Positions 26,596 to 35,321 of a DNA stretch of 49,156 nt are shown piece by piece; position 1 is the stretch's first letter, and each line of letters opens with the position of its first letter. Below the pieces are notes generated by a model. It was given only the letters and a program-made list of their open reading frames with translations, ran no database searches and was not told the origin of the DNA. A program made the position numbers and the translations under genes. The stretch spans positions 1-49,156 of the forward strand of contig JAJYVU010000021.1 of the NCBI GenBank assembly GCA_021791875.1. Direction: 5' to 3'. The DNA comes from Acidobacteriota bacterium (GTDB lineage Bacteria > Acidobacteriota > Terriglobia > Terriglobales > Acidobacteriaceae).

Positions 26596-29500
26596 CTAAA
26601 ATATCGTCTTGAGTGCAAACTCCAGAATTCTCGGATCGCCGGCACTCGTCACCTGACCATAGCTGGCATCTCCCAGACTCGTATCCACGGCTTCAAAATT
26701 GGGACGATTGGCAACGTTAAATGCTTCAGCGCGGAATTGCATACGCAGCCGGCGGTAGAGTGGCCAGGATTTATAAAGCGCCACATTGAACGAGGTATAG
26801 CCCGGCCCGCGGATCACGCCGTTCCCCGCATCACCAAAGAATCCGTACTCGGGGGCGGCGAATGCCTTCGTATTGAACCATTCGTCCAGTTTTCCAACTT
26901 TCGAGTACGGCAGGACCTCATTGGGGCGAATCGCCAGTCCACTCGTGCTCGTGGAAAGCCCCGGGCTCATGGCAAATCCACTCTGGTGCAGAGCCAGTCC
27001 AGCGAAGGTCCAGTGGCCCAGCGCGCCCCGTACCATCCGGCTTCGCCGATCGAATAAGGGGATGTTATAGACCCAGGTAGCTGTAAAGTCATTCGTGAAA
27101 TCATACGAAGGAGGACCATACTCAGCATGAAAGTTACGGGGATTCTGAGCCGGTGTACTCTGCGAACCTGCCGACCCCGCCGTATGAGAGCCGATGGTTG
27201 CAAGCACCTTCCCATAGGTATAGGCGAGGGTCAATTGCAGGTTGCTCGTTCTGTATTGAAGGGAGGTTTGCAGCGAATTGTAATTTGACGAGCCCTCGTC
27301 GTACTCGTTGTTCATTGTGCTGTAGCCTTTGTAGGGGCGCGTATAGTCCGGCGAGGCCAGTCCCGTGTTGATGCATGGATCAAAGTTGTAATGACTGGAA
27401 GGAGATTGTCCCGGCGCCAGGCAACCACTTGTGCTTGGCTGCGACACAGGCAACGGGAAATTGAAGTCGTATCCCCCCTGGAAGGTTGTCAGGTGGCGTC
27501 CCAGGCTTCCTCCATAAGCAATCGTGGCAATCATATTAGGAATGATCTGATGCTCTATCGAGAGGCTGTAGGTCTGTATCTGGGACGGCACGAAGTGCAA
27601 CGGAACATTCGTGAGCGTCTGGGTCGTTGGAGCTGCGGCAGTACCGGCCGAACCGTTGCTCAGCAAGCTATTCAAAACGTTTGCGCTCTGATTGTAGGGA
27701 GGATTCTGGCCGAACGCGTCATAGACCTGCTCAAGCGGAATCCGCGAATATCCGATCCCGTATCCCCCGCGGATGGATGTTGTCCCCTTTCCGAATAGAT
27801 TGTAAGCAAAGCCCACTCTTGGAGCGAAGTTCGTTTTGCTCGCGATAAAGAAACCGCTCGGAACGCCGTTCTTACCGGCGAACTCCAATCCATTCAGCAG
27901 GTCGGCGACTGATCCAGAGGCTGTAAGCGGCTGATTCTGGCTATTCACATTCAGGGTTCCATTCACATTCACGACCGGAGCATTGCTGGGGTTATACAAC
28001 GCTGGATTGAATGTGGTCACTTGATCGCCGCTGGCTGTATCAGGCGAAAAATATACCCAGCGCATTCCCAGGTTGAGCGTCAGGTTCCGTTGAACATTCC
28101 AATCGTCTTGAATATAAGCAGCTCCCTGGCGGTAATGGAAACTTCCGAGTTTCTGTGAACTTGCTTGGCTGTATGTGCTGTCCAGGCCCAGGAGAAAATC
28201 TGCCGCGGGATCTCCCGTATGAACTCCGGAAAAGGTGAACGAACCCTGGGGGTTGGTGAATACGTTCTGCCGCTTGATCCCGAACATATAAAAAAGCCCG
28301 CCCAGGATCACCTGCTTTCCGTGCACCCAACTGACGTCATCCTGGATGACCCCTTCTCCATCTGAAGCGGTGATGGGCTCGGAGCCAACACCAAAACCAG
28401 TCCAGCCGGACGAAATGGAAACATTTGGCATGCGGCCTAAACTAGGCGCGTGCGGGAAGGCCTGGATGATTGAGACGCCGGCGGGAAGAGTTCCGCCGGT
28501 CAGAGTGTTGATTCGGGGCTTGTCGTAGGTTTCGCCGATGGTTGCCGTGTTCATCAGGTTCGGTGTAACGTTCGACGTCCACCGGATCATCCCATTGAAG
28601 CCGGTTGTATAGTACGAGTCCGTGGATGTGTTGTAAGGGCTTCCACCCCAGGCGTCGTAGGGAAATCCATTTTTCACCTGCTCGTACATAACGCGGCCCA
28701 TCAGCGTATTGCTCGAATTAATGTCATAGTCGAGTCGATCGACATAGTCGATCTCGCTCGTAGTCAGAGAACCCTGGTTCACATAATTGAGAAACCCAGC
28801 GCCAGGATTGTTTGGTTGCGGCATGTACGTTTTGATCAGGGCGACGGCAACCGGATCAAAACAGGCTGGGTTCAGAGTTGTCGGTCCGGTAATGCAGTTT
28901 GTCTTCCCTTCCGAAGCCAGCAGAGCCTGACTATGCGCATCCAGCGCCAGCGCCCCGGAAGCGGGCAGCGTCGGGCTGTTGGCGAAATTTCCGTTCCTCA
29001 TCGCGTCTGTGAAGACCGCCCCGCGCGATACTTGCCCGGCTGTGATTGAGTACCACTGATTGGAGGCAAAGAAAAAGAACTTGTGCGTGCGATGAGTATT
29101 GTAGAGACCCGGAATCATGACAGGACCGCCGAGGGTATAACCGAAAATGTTCTGATGCAGCGCTTGCGTGGACGTCGAGAAGTAGTTGTTGGCGTCAAAA
29201 GCATTATTGCGCAGGTAGTCCCATGCATCGCCGTGAAAAGCTCTTGTTCCGGACTTGGTTTGCACTATGATCTGTCCGGATCCCGCAAAACCATACTGAG
29301 CACCGTAATTATCCTTCAGAACGCTAAACTGAGAGATCGCGTCCACAATCGGAAGAATATTGATGTTGCTAAGGTTCCCTGAGTTCATGTCGTACATGCC
29401 GTCTATCGTGTAGGTCGTGTACTCCGTCGATTGTCCGTTCACGATGAGGGTCGTGCCGCCGAGAAGTCCTCCTCCCGTCAGTGAGTCTGCCCCTCTGGTG

Positions 29501-30003
29501 CTGCTGACCCCCGGAATGGAGATGGCGAGAGTTTGAAAATTCCTCCCATTGAGCATTAGATTTTTAATCTGTTTACTGCTGATCGTCCCGCCGTTCTCCG
29601 ATGTCTCCGTGTTGATTTGCAGAGCATTTGCCGACACAACGACGCTCGAAGATACCTGGCCGATCTTCAGGGTGACGTTATTGGCGAGTCGTTGGCCAGG
29701 ATTGATGTGCAAATTCTTGACCAGCGAAGTCTGAAACCCCTTTTCCGTGACCTGCACCGTGAAGTCACCGGCTGCGAGTCCCTCGGCGGAGTAGAACCCT
29801 TCTCCGTTTGTCTTGAACGTTCGCGCTACACCCGTTTCCTGATTGGTGATTGTGACGGCCGCGCCCGAGACAGCCGCGCCCGTGCTGTCGGTCACTGTCC
29901 CGCTGATCGCGCCTGTGCTCGCTTGTGCGAGGGCTTGAGTCGCTGTCAGGATGAGGCCCATCGCAACACACATGAAAATCCAAGCCAGCTTGCTCGCCCG
30001 CAT
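26596..30003 (-). CDS. Oar-like TonB-dependent outer-membrane receptor (1)
   Basis: A 1135-residue outer-membrane receptor. Signal peptide MRASKLAWIFMCVAMGLILT ends near ALAQ. Residues about 30-115 form a carboxypeptidase-regulatory-like beta domain (GAISGTVTDSTGAAVSGAAV). A TonB plug follows (NGQSTEYTTYTIDGMYDMN; FSVLKDNYGAQYGFAGSGQI), then a long beta-barrel with alternating aromatic strands. The last strand ends RILEFALKTIF, with a C-terminal Phe as usual for outer-membrane barrels. It has a strong Shine-Dalgarno (TAGGAGG, 6 bases before the ATG) and a sigma-70-like promoter. It is first in an apparent operon with two GH78 rhamnosidases, so its ligand is probably a rhamnosylated oligosaccharide; that assignment is inference from context. 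Confidence 0.95.
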   Translation of the reverse strand: MRASKLAWIFMCVAMGLILTATQALAQASTGAISGTVTDSTGAAVSGAAVTITNQETGVARTFKTNGEGFYSAEGLAAGDFTVQVTEKGFQTSLVKNLHINPGQRLANNVTLKIGQVSSSVVVSANALQINTETSENGGTISSKQIKNLMLNGRNFQTLAISIPGVSSTRGADSLTGGGLLGGTTLIVNGQSTEYTTYTIDGMYDMNSGNLSNINILPIVDAISQFSVLKDNYGAQYGFAGSGQIIVQTKSGTRAFHGDAWDYLRNNAFDANNYFSTSTQALHQNIFGYTLGGPVMIPGLYNTHRTHKFFFFASNQWYSITAGQVSRGAVFTDAMRNGNFANSPTLPASGALALDAHSQALLASEGKTNCITGPTTLNPACFDPVAVALIKTYMPQPNNPGAGFLNYVNQGSLTTSEIDYVDRLDYDINSSNTLMGRVMYEQVKNGFPYDAWGGSPYNTSTDSYYTTGFNGMIRWTSNVTPNLMNTATIGETYDKPRINTLTGGTLPAGVSIIQAFPHAPSLGRMPNVSISSGWTGFGVGSEPITASDGEGVIQDDVSWVHGKQVILGGLFYMFGIKRQNVFTNPQGSFTFSGVHTGDPAADFLLGLDSTYSQASSQKLGSFHYRQGAAYIQDDWNVQRNLTLNLGMRWVYFSPDTASGDQVTTFNPALYNPSNAPVVNVNGTLNVNSQNQPLTASGSVADLLNGLEFAGKNGVPSGFFIASKTNFAPRVGFAYNLFGKGTTSIRGGYGIGYSRIPLEQVYDAFGQNPPYNQSANVLNSLLSNGSAGTAAAPTTQTLTNVPLHFVPSQIQTYSLSIEHQIIPNMIATIAYGGSLGRHLTTFQGGYDFNFPLPVSQPSTSGCLAPGQSPSSHYNFDPCINTGLASPDYTRPYKGYSTMNNEYDEGSSNYNSLQTSLQYRTSNLQLTLAYTYGKVLATIGSHTAGSAGSQSTPAQNPRNFHAEYGPPSYDFTNDFTATWVYNIPLFDRRSRMVRGALGHWTFAGLALHQSGFAMSPGLSTSTSGLAIRPNEVLPYSKVGKLDEWFNTKAFAAPEYGFFGDAGNGVIRGPGYTSFNVALYKSWPLYRRLRMQFRAEAFNVANRPNFEAVDTSLGDASYGQVTSAGDPRILEFALKTIF

Positions 30004-30640
30004 AGAGAACCTCCTAAATCATTTGTCCTGTATTGAAAAACTTTATGCGCCGAAACCTACTAGCATGAACAGGAGGATGTCAAGCGTCCACTATTTTTAC
30101 TTTGCACACCAGCTCTAGGCCATACCAATCACCCCCTCTTCCGCCTTTTATAGACCCACTATTTACGACTGGTTTATTTGTGAAGTAGTAATGGACAGCG
30201 CTCAAAGATCACTTCACCGCTATGGGCCTGAAAACACAAAATGAATCGCGATCCCAGAGATGAAGTTTTGGCGTCTTCAAATGGCTGAAACAGCACTCAG
30301 CTTTGATTTATTACACCCATATTGCGATCATGGACCTTTAGGTTCTCTTTAAAAAGTGTTTCCTCTGACACTTGGCCGGTTGCTTCTCCTGGGAAGCGCC
30401 TATGGGAGACCGCGACCTTCTCCGCCCATGCGAGCCGCATTTGGGAATCAAGGCGAGGAGATAACCACACGATTAGCTCAGAGAACTGATCGACTAGGGA
30501 TTTCAAAAAGGAAAGAAGTTGCTTTTCGATAGAGCTTACGATGTGCCGCTGTTTTTCCCGCAGTCAGACCGTCGGGGATTCGGCGCGTCTGCTAACAAAG
30601 TTTGGTAATCGCTCATGTCGACGCATGGAAAGGAACCTCG
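30004..30640. other. Promoter region and unassigned sequence upstream of TonB receptor 1
   Basis: 637 bases without a supported gene. The left part holds the receptor promoter. The related phrases CCACTATTTTTAC (near 30087) and CCACTATTTAC (near 30157) form an imperfect direct repeat that might bind a regulator. Short frames in the right part (for example 30297-30506 minus) lack Shine-Dalgarno sequences and recognisable protein features. The right end leads into the Shine-Dalgarno of the GH106-like stub. Confidence 0.5.
30054..30083 (-). promoter_or_regulatory. Sigma-70-like promoter of TonB receptor 1
   Basis: On the minus strand TTGACA (30078-30083), 18 bases, TAGGTT (30054-30059). The -35 box is a perfect consensus and the -10 matches the key T, A and final T. 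It lies about 50 bases before the receptor start codon, leaving a short leader that includes the TAGGAGG ribosome-binding site. Confidence 0.55.
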
Positions 30641-30790
30641 ATGAATTTCCGTCACAAGCCACCGCTCGCGGTTCTGTCGCTGCCTTTTGTCCTCACCGGA
30701 CCAGCATTCTCGCAAACCTCCGCACCCGGGCAAAGTAGGAGATATTTTCTCCGGGGCGGTTTTGAGAATCCTCCGGAGAGTGCGCGCGGG
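30641..30790 (+). pseudogene. 5' stub of a secreted GH106-like alpha-L-rhamnosidase gene
   Basis: A start region with a good Shine-Dalgarno (AAAGGA, 6-7 bases before ATG 30641) encodes a clear signal peptide (MNFRHKPPLAVLSLPFVLTG, cleavage near AFSQ) and then GGFENPPESAR. From memory, the pattern FxNPPxxAxP opens the mature part of GH106-type secreted glycosidases (normally followed by a Trp-rich WWHW segment). Here the motif is lost straight after SAR: the frame continues as unrelated sequence and stops at 30934, overlapping the TPR gene on the other strand. A protein of about 1000 residues is therefore reduced to about 50 recognisable codons. The identification rests on a short motif and on the neighbouring rhamnosidases. 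Confidence 0.6.
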
Positions 30791-30863
30791 CTACCCTGGC
30801 AGTCGGAGGCGGACAGGAAATCCACACCAGGCCGCCGCAAGGGAGCCGCCGTCGACACGGGAT

Positions 30864-31823
30864 TCAGCGCGGCGTGTAGGGGTTGGGTGTTGCCACCGAA
30901 CCATGGCTGCCATTCAGTTGCGCGCAGATCTTGAATTGCTTTTGCGCCTGGTCGTGCAGTCCTTCGCGCCAGTAGATGCGCCCCAGCTCAAAGTGCAGGC
31001 CGGCGGCCTTGGGAGCGAGCGCAATCGCAACTTCGAGTTGATGCTGTGCCTGCGGCAGGTCCTTCTGCGTTTGATAAATTCGCGCCAGCTCCTCGCGAAT
31101 CTTCGGGTTGCGAGGCGCGAGGTGGACTGCCGTCTTTAAATAGGGCAACGCCTGCCTCGTGTGGCCGCTGTTAATCAGCGCCGTGCCCATGTTCAGGAAC
31201 GGTTGGGGATCATTCGGCGCCGCACCTTCCCATTGGATGGCAGTCTGGAATGCCTGTTTCGCCTTCGCCATCTCGTTCATCCCCTGCCAGCAGAGGCCGA
31301 GATTGTTTTCCGCGGTCACATCGTCCGGACGAAGCGCGAGCGTCCGCTGGAAGCTTGTGATGGCCTGCTGGAAGTGATTTTCGCTGTATTGGGCGCGACC
31401 CAGCAGATACCAGTCATCCGGATTGTTCTGGTCTTCGGATGCAACCACGCTAAACCATTTGGCTGCGTCGGTGTAATCGGCCAACAGGACATAATCGGAT
31501 GCGACGATGCGCAGATCATTGACTCCGGGAAACCGCGTGCGGGCGCCGGACGTGAACTCGGCAAGGGATTTTCGCGGATGTTGCTCACGGAAGTAAACAT
31601 AGCCGAGCAAAAAATGCGCATCCGCCGAGGTGGGCTCACTATGCAAGACCTGCTGCAATAGAGTCTGGGCCTGTTGAAGCTTGCCCGATACAGCCAGCGC
31701 GCGGGCCTGCTCAAGCGCGTCCCCATTGCCCTGAGCTGCCTGCTGGCAAAATGCGCTCGCGGAGCAGAGCTGGAGGCAAAGCAGAAGCGCGCCGAAGCTG
31801 ATCATCGAGAATGACCTGCGCAT
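30864..31823 (-). CDS. Exported tetratricopeptide-repeat protein
   Basis: A 319-residue protein from ATG 31823: signal peptide MRRSFSMISFGALLLCLQLC ending near AFCQ, then about seven TPR units (for example AHFLLGYVYFREQHPRKSLA; PDDWYLLGRAQYSENHFQQA; AGLHFELGRIYWREGLHDQA). It is probably periplasmic and a protein-interaction scaffold. The frame opens 20 codons earlier with no Shine-Dalgarno; AAAGG just before ATG 31823 and the signal peptide favour the later start, and Met27 of the long frame is also possible. Last gene of the receptor-TPR-CRTAC1-TPR series; it starts 70 bases after the CRTAC1 gene. Confidence 0.85.
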   Translation of the reverse strand: MRRSFSMISFGALLLCLQLCSASAFCQQAAQGNGDALEQARALAVSGKLQQAQTLLQQVLHSEPTSADAHFLLGYVYFREQHPRKSLAEFTSGARTRFPGVNDLRIVASDYVLLADYTDAAKWFSVVASEDQNNPDDWYLLGRAQYSENHFQQAITSFQRTLALRPDDVTAENNLGLCWQGMNEMAKAKQAFQTAIQWEGAAPNDPQPFLNMGTALINSGHTRQALPYLKTAVHLAPRNPKIREELARIYQTQKDLPQAQHQLEVAIALAPKAAGLHFELGRIYWREGLHDQAQKQFKICAQLNGSHGSVATPNPYTPR

Positions 31824-31893
31824 TTGCCTTTCGCGCTTTTCAGAACTTCGCACCGCAGATTTCACTTGTCCAGCGACTCGCATATGAGATCGA

Positions 31894-33747
31894 TTACCTG
31901 GGATCTTGTGATGGTTTTGCCGGGCCGAGCCGGCGGATCATTCCGCGACCTTGCTGCACGGTCACTATGCAGTCTACCGGCGGCGGCTTGAGGGATTCAA
32001 TTTGTCCGTCCGGCCAGTGGACCTCGATCTCATCGATGTGGGCGGCGTCGCCGAGTCCAAAGTGGACGCGCGGGTCGCTCGACGATGCAAAGCTGCCGCC
32101 GCTGAGGACATCTCCGCGCTGCCGCACCCCTCCGGCAGTGACGAATACCGTAGCTCCGACAGCATCCCTCGGGCACTTTGGACCGCCGATAAGCTGAAAC
32201 TTGATCCAATGATGATGATCGGGATTCACGTTGCGCAGCAGCGCGGGAGGGCCGTCGAGATTGTTGATGATGACATCGATCTTGCCGCTGTTAAACAGGT
32301 CTCCAAACGCCGCCCCGCGGCCTGTGAACACCTCTGCCAGACCCGTGCCTTCCGTCGCCGGCATCACTTCAAAGGTCCCGTGATGCAAGTTACGAAACAG
32401 GAGCGGCCGCTGCGCATAGCTGGTGCCCCACTTGTGCTGATCGACCTGAGGATAGACATGCCCGTTGACCATCAACAGATCTTTCCATCCGTCATTGTCA
32501 AAATCGATAAAGCCAATGCCCCAGCCCAGAAACGGGATCGTTGGCTTGGCAATTCCGGCCTGCTTGCTCACATCGGTGAAAAACAGCGAGCCGTCGTTGC
32601 GGTACAAGACTGAGTAATCGTCGGAAAAATCCGTGACGGCGATGTCGAGTCTTCCATTGTTGAGATAATCGCCGACGGCAATGCCCATGGCGGCAATTTC
32701 TCGCCCATCTCCATTCACAGCGAATCCGGATTGATAGCTGTAATCCTCGAAGGTTCCATTGCCCTTGTTTCGATAGAGATAATTCGGAGTCGAGTCATCG
32801 GCAACCAGCAGATCCGGTTTGCCGCTCCCATCCAGATCCACAAAAAGCGAGGTCAGCCCATAATATCGTGGCGCGTCGTACACACCGGCACTGCGGCTGA
32901 CGTCGGTAAAGGTGCCGTCTCCATTGTTGCGAAAGAGATGGTCGTGCGCGCCGAGCAGGCCCCTGGGGCCGCAAAATACGCTTACATTGCGAAATCGGCA
33001 GGTATTGGAAACCACCTCGTCAGAGCCCACCGCGGGCTGATGCTTGAGGTCATAGTGCACGTACCCGGGCACAAACAGGTCGAGCAGCCCGTCGCCGTTG
33101 TAGTCGCCCCAGGTCGCACCCGTCGACCAGTTGCCGAGCGCCACGCCGGCCTTCTCGCCGATATCGGTGAAGGTACCGTCGTGGTTGTTCTTGTACAAAC
33201 GGTTCTTGCCGAAGTTCGTCACGTACATGTCCGGCCAGCCGTCGTTGTCGAAGTCCCCCACCGCAACCCCGAATCCCCAGCGCTCGTTCAGCACGCCCGC
33301 CTTCTCGGCCACGTCAGTAAACGTGCCGTCGCGATTATTGTGAAACAGCGCGGCCCGCGGCGCCGGCTCTTTGCCGTCCATCGCCTTGTAGGTCGATCCG
33401 TTCACCATGTAGATGTCGAGCCACCCGTCGTTGTCGTAGTCGATCAGGCCCACGCCCGAGCCCACGACTTCAATGATGAATTTCTTCTGCGGCGAGCCCA
33501 TGTGATGCGTCCAATGGGCAAGGCCCGCTTGCTGTGTCATATTCCTGAAGATGATGGGGCCGTTTTTTACAAATCCACCAGCCGTGATGGGCCTGTGCTC
33601 GGCATCATAAATTGCCTTATGAACACCTCCGGTGGCGCTGCCCCCACCCATTCCGCTCTGCTGCGCAAGCCCTGGAATGGTGGACAGGTCAACGCCTGCT
33701 CCCATCAGGGATGCGAGAAAGCTCATCGTAAATATGCGACGGTTCAC
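31894..33747 (-). CDS. Exported CRTAC1-family protein (FG-GAP repeats + ASPIC/UnbV domain)
   Basis: A 617-residue secreted beta-propeller protein. The signal peptide lies within the first 28 residues (FLASLMGAGVDLSTIPGLAQ). Seven FG-GAP/VCBS-type blades carry calcium-loop motifs DYDNDGWLD, DFDNDGWPD, DYNGDGLLD, DLDGSGKPD, DYLNNGRLD, DFDNDGWKD and DLFNSGKID, with NNRDGTFTDVAEKAGV-type linkers. The C-terminal ASPIC/UnbV domain reads GDVLSGGSFASSSDPRVHFG, then EIEVHWPDGQIE. Start: GTG 33747 with GGAG 8 bases upstream. Members are common in Acidobacteriota, Planctomycetes and Bacteroidetes secretomes; the biochemical role is unknown, probably glycan or protein binding. It lies between two exported TPR genes. 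Confidence 0.93.
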   Translation of the reverse strand: MNRRIFTMSFLASLMGAGVDLSTIPGLAQQSGMGGGSATGGVHKAIYDAEHRPITAGGFVKNGPIIFRNMTQQAGLAHWTHHMGSPQKKFIIEVVGSGVGLIDYDNDGWLDIYMVNGSTYKAMDGKEPAPRAALFHNNRDGTFTDVAEKAGVLNERWGFGVAVGDFDNDGWPDMYVTNFGKNRLYKNNHDGTFTDIGEKAGVALGNWSTGATWGDYNGDGLLDLFVPGYVHYDLKHQPAVGSDEVVSNTCRFRNVSVFCGPRGLLGAHDHLFRNNGDGTFTDVSRSAGVYDAPRYYGLTSLFVDLDGSGKPDLLVADDSTPNYLYRNKGNGTFEDYSYQSGFAVNGDGREIAAMGIAVGDYLNNGRLDIAVTDFSDDYSVLYRNDGSLFFTDVSKQAGIAKPTIPFLGWGIGFIDFDNDGWKDLLMVNGHVYPQVDQHKWGTSYAQRPLLFRNLHHGTFEVMPATEGTGLAEVFTGRGAAFGDLFNSGKIDVIINNLDGPPALLRNVNPDHHHWIKFQLIGGPKCPRDAVGATVFVTAGGVRQRGDVLSGGSFASSSDPRVHFGLGDAAHIDEIEVHWPDGQIESLKPPPVDCIVTVQQGRGMIRRLGPAKPSQDPR

Positions 33748-34001
33748 TTCAAACGCTCCGCGATATCTTGCTGCATCAGGGCTGAATCAGGTTGAATGCG
33801 TGCGTTGCCTGCCCTGTCGCCGTTCGCAGTCGGCGGCAATTTACCTATGCTTCGGATAATGCGCCGCTGGGGAACACGCACCCTATTCCTGTACCTTCCC
33901 CTTTGTTGTCCGAGGCGACGTGTGATTCGCGTAGAGGCGCAACCCGAACGTGGACGAAGTGCAGGATTCATTCGCAACGTCCCCCCCATCCATCGCCCGC
34001 C

Positions 34002-35180
34002 TCAGTGCGCGGCACTCTTCAGCTTGAGCTCCTCGCTCACCTGATTCGAAAGTGCCTGGCTCTTCTCCTGCTGCAATTTTGCGTAGATGTTCATTTGCCG
34101 CCGCACCTGGTCCGTCTGACCTTCGGCGCGATAAGCCGACGCCAGATAAAAATGAATCATCGGCTCGTTGGGGTTGCTCTTCTCGGCCATGAGCAGGTCT
34201 GGAAGCGCTTCCCTGGCTTGATTCAACTGGATCAGCGCCCGGGCCCGGTCCACGTGCGCCTGCATCAGATCAGGACACTCGCGAATCGAGCGATTGAGCT
34301 CTTTCAATGCGCTCTGCAGCGCGCCGTTTGCCTGCAGAATGGCGTTGCCAAGTTTCCATCGCGCCTGGCAATCCCCGGGCGCCAGCGACAGCACTTTGTG
34401 AAATTCTGCCTGCGCGGACTGCCACTTCCCCATCAGCCAATAGACGTTCGCCAGTCGCTGATGCGTTCCCGGATCCTGCGGAGCGAGATCGACAGCTTTC
34501 TTGAAAAGGACCATCGCGCCGCCGTAATTGTGCATACCCTGATCGATCTCTCCGGCAACCTCGTCGGCGACAAAGGAGTTCGGATTGATCTCCCTGACCT
34601 TGCCCAGGGCTTCCTCTGACAACCGCAGGTAGGTCTCGCCAAGCAGATACCACGCCTGCTGGTCGCGCGGCTTGATCGCGAGATACGCGCGCAGGTGACT
34701 GATCGCCTGTTGACTTTTGCCTAAATTCAGCAACACATGCGAGAGACTGAGTTGAGCGTCTGCATTCGAAGGATCGGCGTGGACGGCCCGCTGCAGCCAC
34801 GGCTCGGCCCTGGTGTTTTCTCCCAGTTCGAAGTACGCCAGGCCAAGCATGATGACCGACGTCGTCATGTGGGGATTGATCTCAAGGCCGCGCGCGAGCA
34901 CGGGCGCCGCCGCCGCGTAATTCCGCTGGTTGAAGAGAAGCATTCCCAGGTTGTTATAAGCCGGCGCAAGCCCGGGATCGATGCGAATCATGGCGCGGTA
35001 TTTTGCGGTCGCGGTTTCGAGATCTCCGCTCTGTTGCGCGGCAACGGCCTGCGAATACAGTTGCTGTACCTGCGGCGAGACCCCACCCGACGAACTCTGC
35101 GCGGAGGCAGGCGCCACCGCCGCGGAGAAAAGACACACACTGAACGCAATCGTTGCAATCTTGCGGTGAAAAGAAGACAT
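34002..35180 (-). CDS. Exported tetratricopeptide-repeat protein
   Basis: A 392-residue protein: signal peptide MSSFHRKIATIAFSVCLFSA ending near ASAQ, then about eight to nine TPR units (LAPAYNNLGMLLFNQRNYAA; SVIMLGLAYFELGENTRAEP; PGTHQRLANVYWLMGKWQSA; PMIHFYLASAYRAEGQTDQV) and a charged C-terminal helix. ATG 35180 is chosen over the in-frame GTG three codons earlier because of Shine-Dalgarno spacing; the difference is minor. It follows TonB receptor 2 across a terminator-like double hairpin, so its expression is probably lower than the receptor's. Likely a periplasmic or surface scaffold working with the CRTAC1 protein. Confidence 0.87.
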   Translation of the reverse strand: MSSFHRKIATIAFSVCLFSAAVAPASAQSSSGGVSPQVQQLYSQAVAAQQSGDLETATAKYRAMIRIDPGLAPAYNNLGMLLFNQRNYAAAAPVLARGLEINPHMTTSVIMLGLAYFELGENTRAEPWLQRAVHADPSNADAQLSLSHVLLNLGKSQQAISHLRAYLAIKPRDQQAWYLLGETYLRLSEEALGKVREINPNSFVADEVAGEIDQGMHNYGGAMVLFKKAVDLAPQDPGTHQRLANVYWLMGKWQSAQAEFHKVLSLAPGDCQARWKLGNAILQANGALQSALKELNRSIRECPDLMQAHVDRARALIQLNQAREALPDLLMAEKSNPNEPMIHFYLASAYRAEGQTDQVRRQMNIYAKLQQEKSQALSNQVSEELKLKSAAH

Positions 35181-35230
35181 CGTGTTCACTCTGCAACAAA
35201 ATTACTCCACCTTCCCCACAAAGCGGAAGA

Positions 35231-35276
35231 CAGAAAACCGGCATGCGACGCGGCTTGTTTCCGCAGCGCATGCCGG
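35231..35276 (-). terminator. Terminator-like hairpin between TonB receptor 2 and the TPR gene
   Basis: Perfect 10-base arms CCGGCATGCG (35238-35247) and CGCATGCCGG (35267-35276) enclose a further imperfect CGCGG/CCGCA stem. On the minus strand the arm is followed by TTTTCTGTCTT. This suits an intrinsic, possibly leaky, terminator that separates the highly expressed receptor from the genes behind it. Confidence 0.72.
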
Positions 35277-35286
35277 GCGAATGTTG

Positions 35287-35313
35287 CGGGGGAGGATGCG
35301 AGATCCTCCCCCG
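35287..35313 (-). promoter_or_regulatory. Stem-loop directly after TonB receptor 2
   Basis: CGGGGGAGGAT (35287-35297) pairs perfectly with ATCCTCCCCCG (35303-35313) around a 5-base loop, 8 bases past the receptor stop. No T-run follows, so it probably protects the receptor mRNA 3' end and acts together with the terminator-like hairpin just beyond it. Confidence 0.7.
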
Positions 35314-35321
35314 GGTTTAGC

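Noticed and set aside
32731..33795. 354-codon plus-strand frame opposite the CRTAC1 gene
   Set aside because: Antisense of the repeated DxDxDG codons, which explains its His/Val-rich repeats; no ribosome-binding site.
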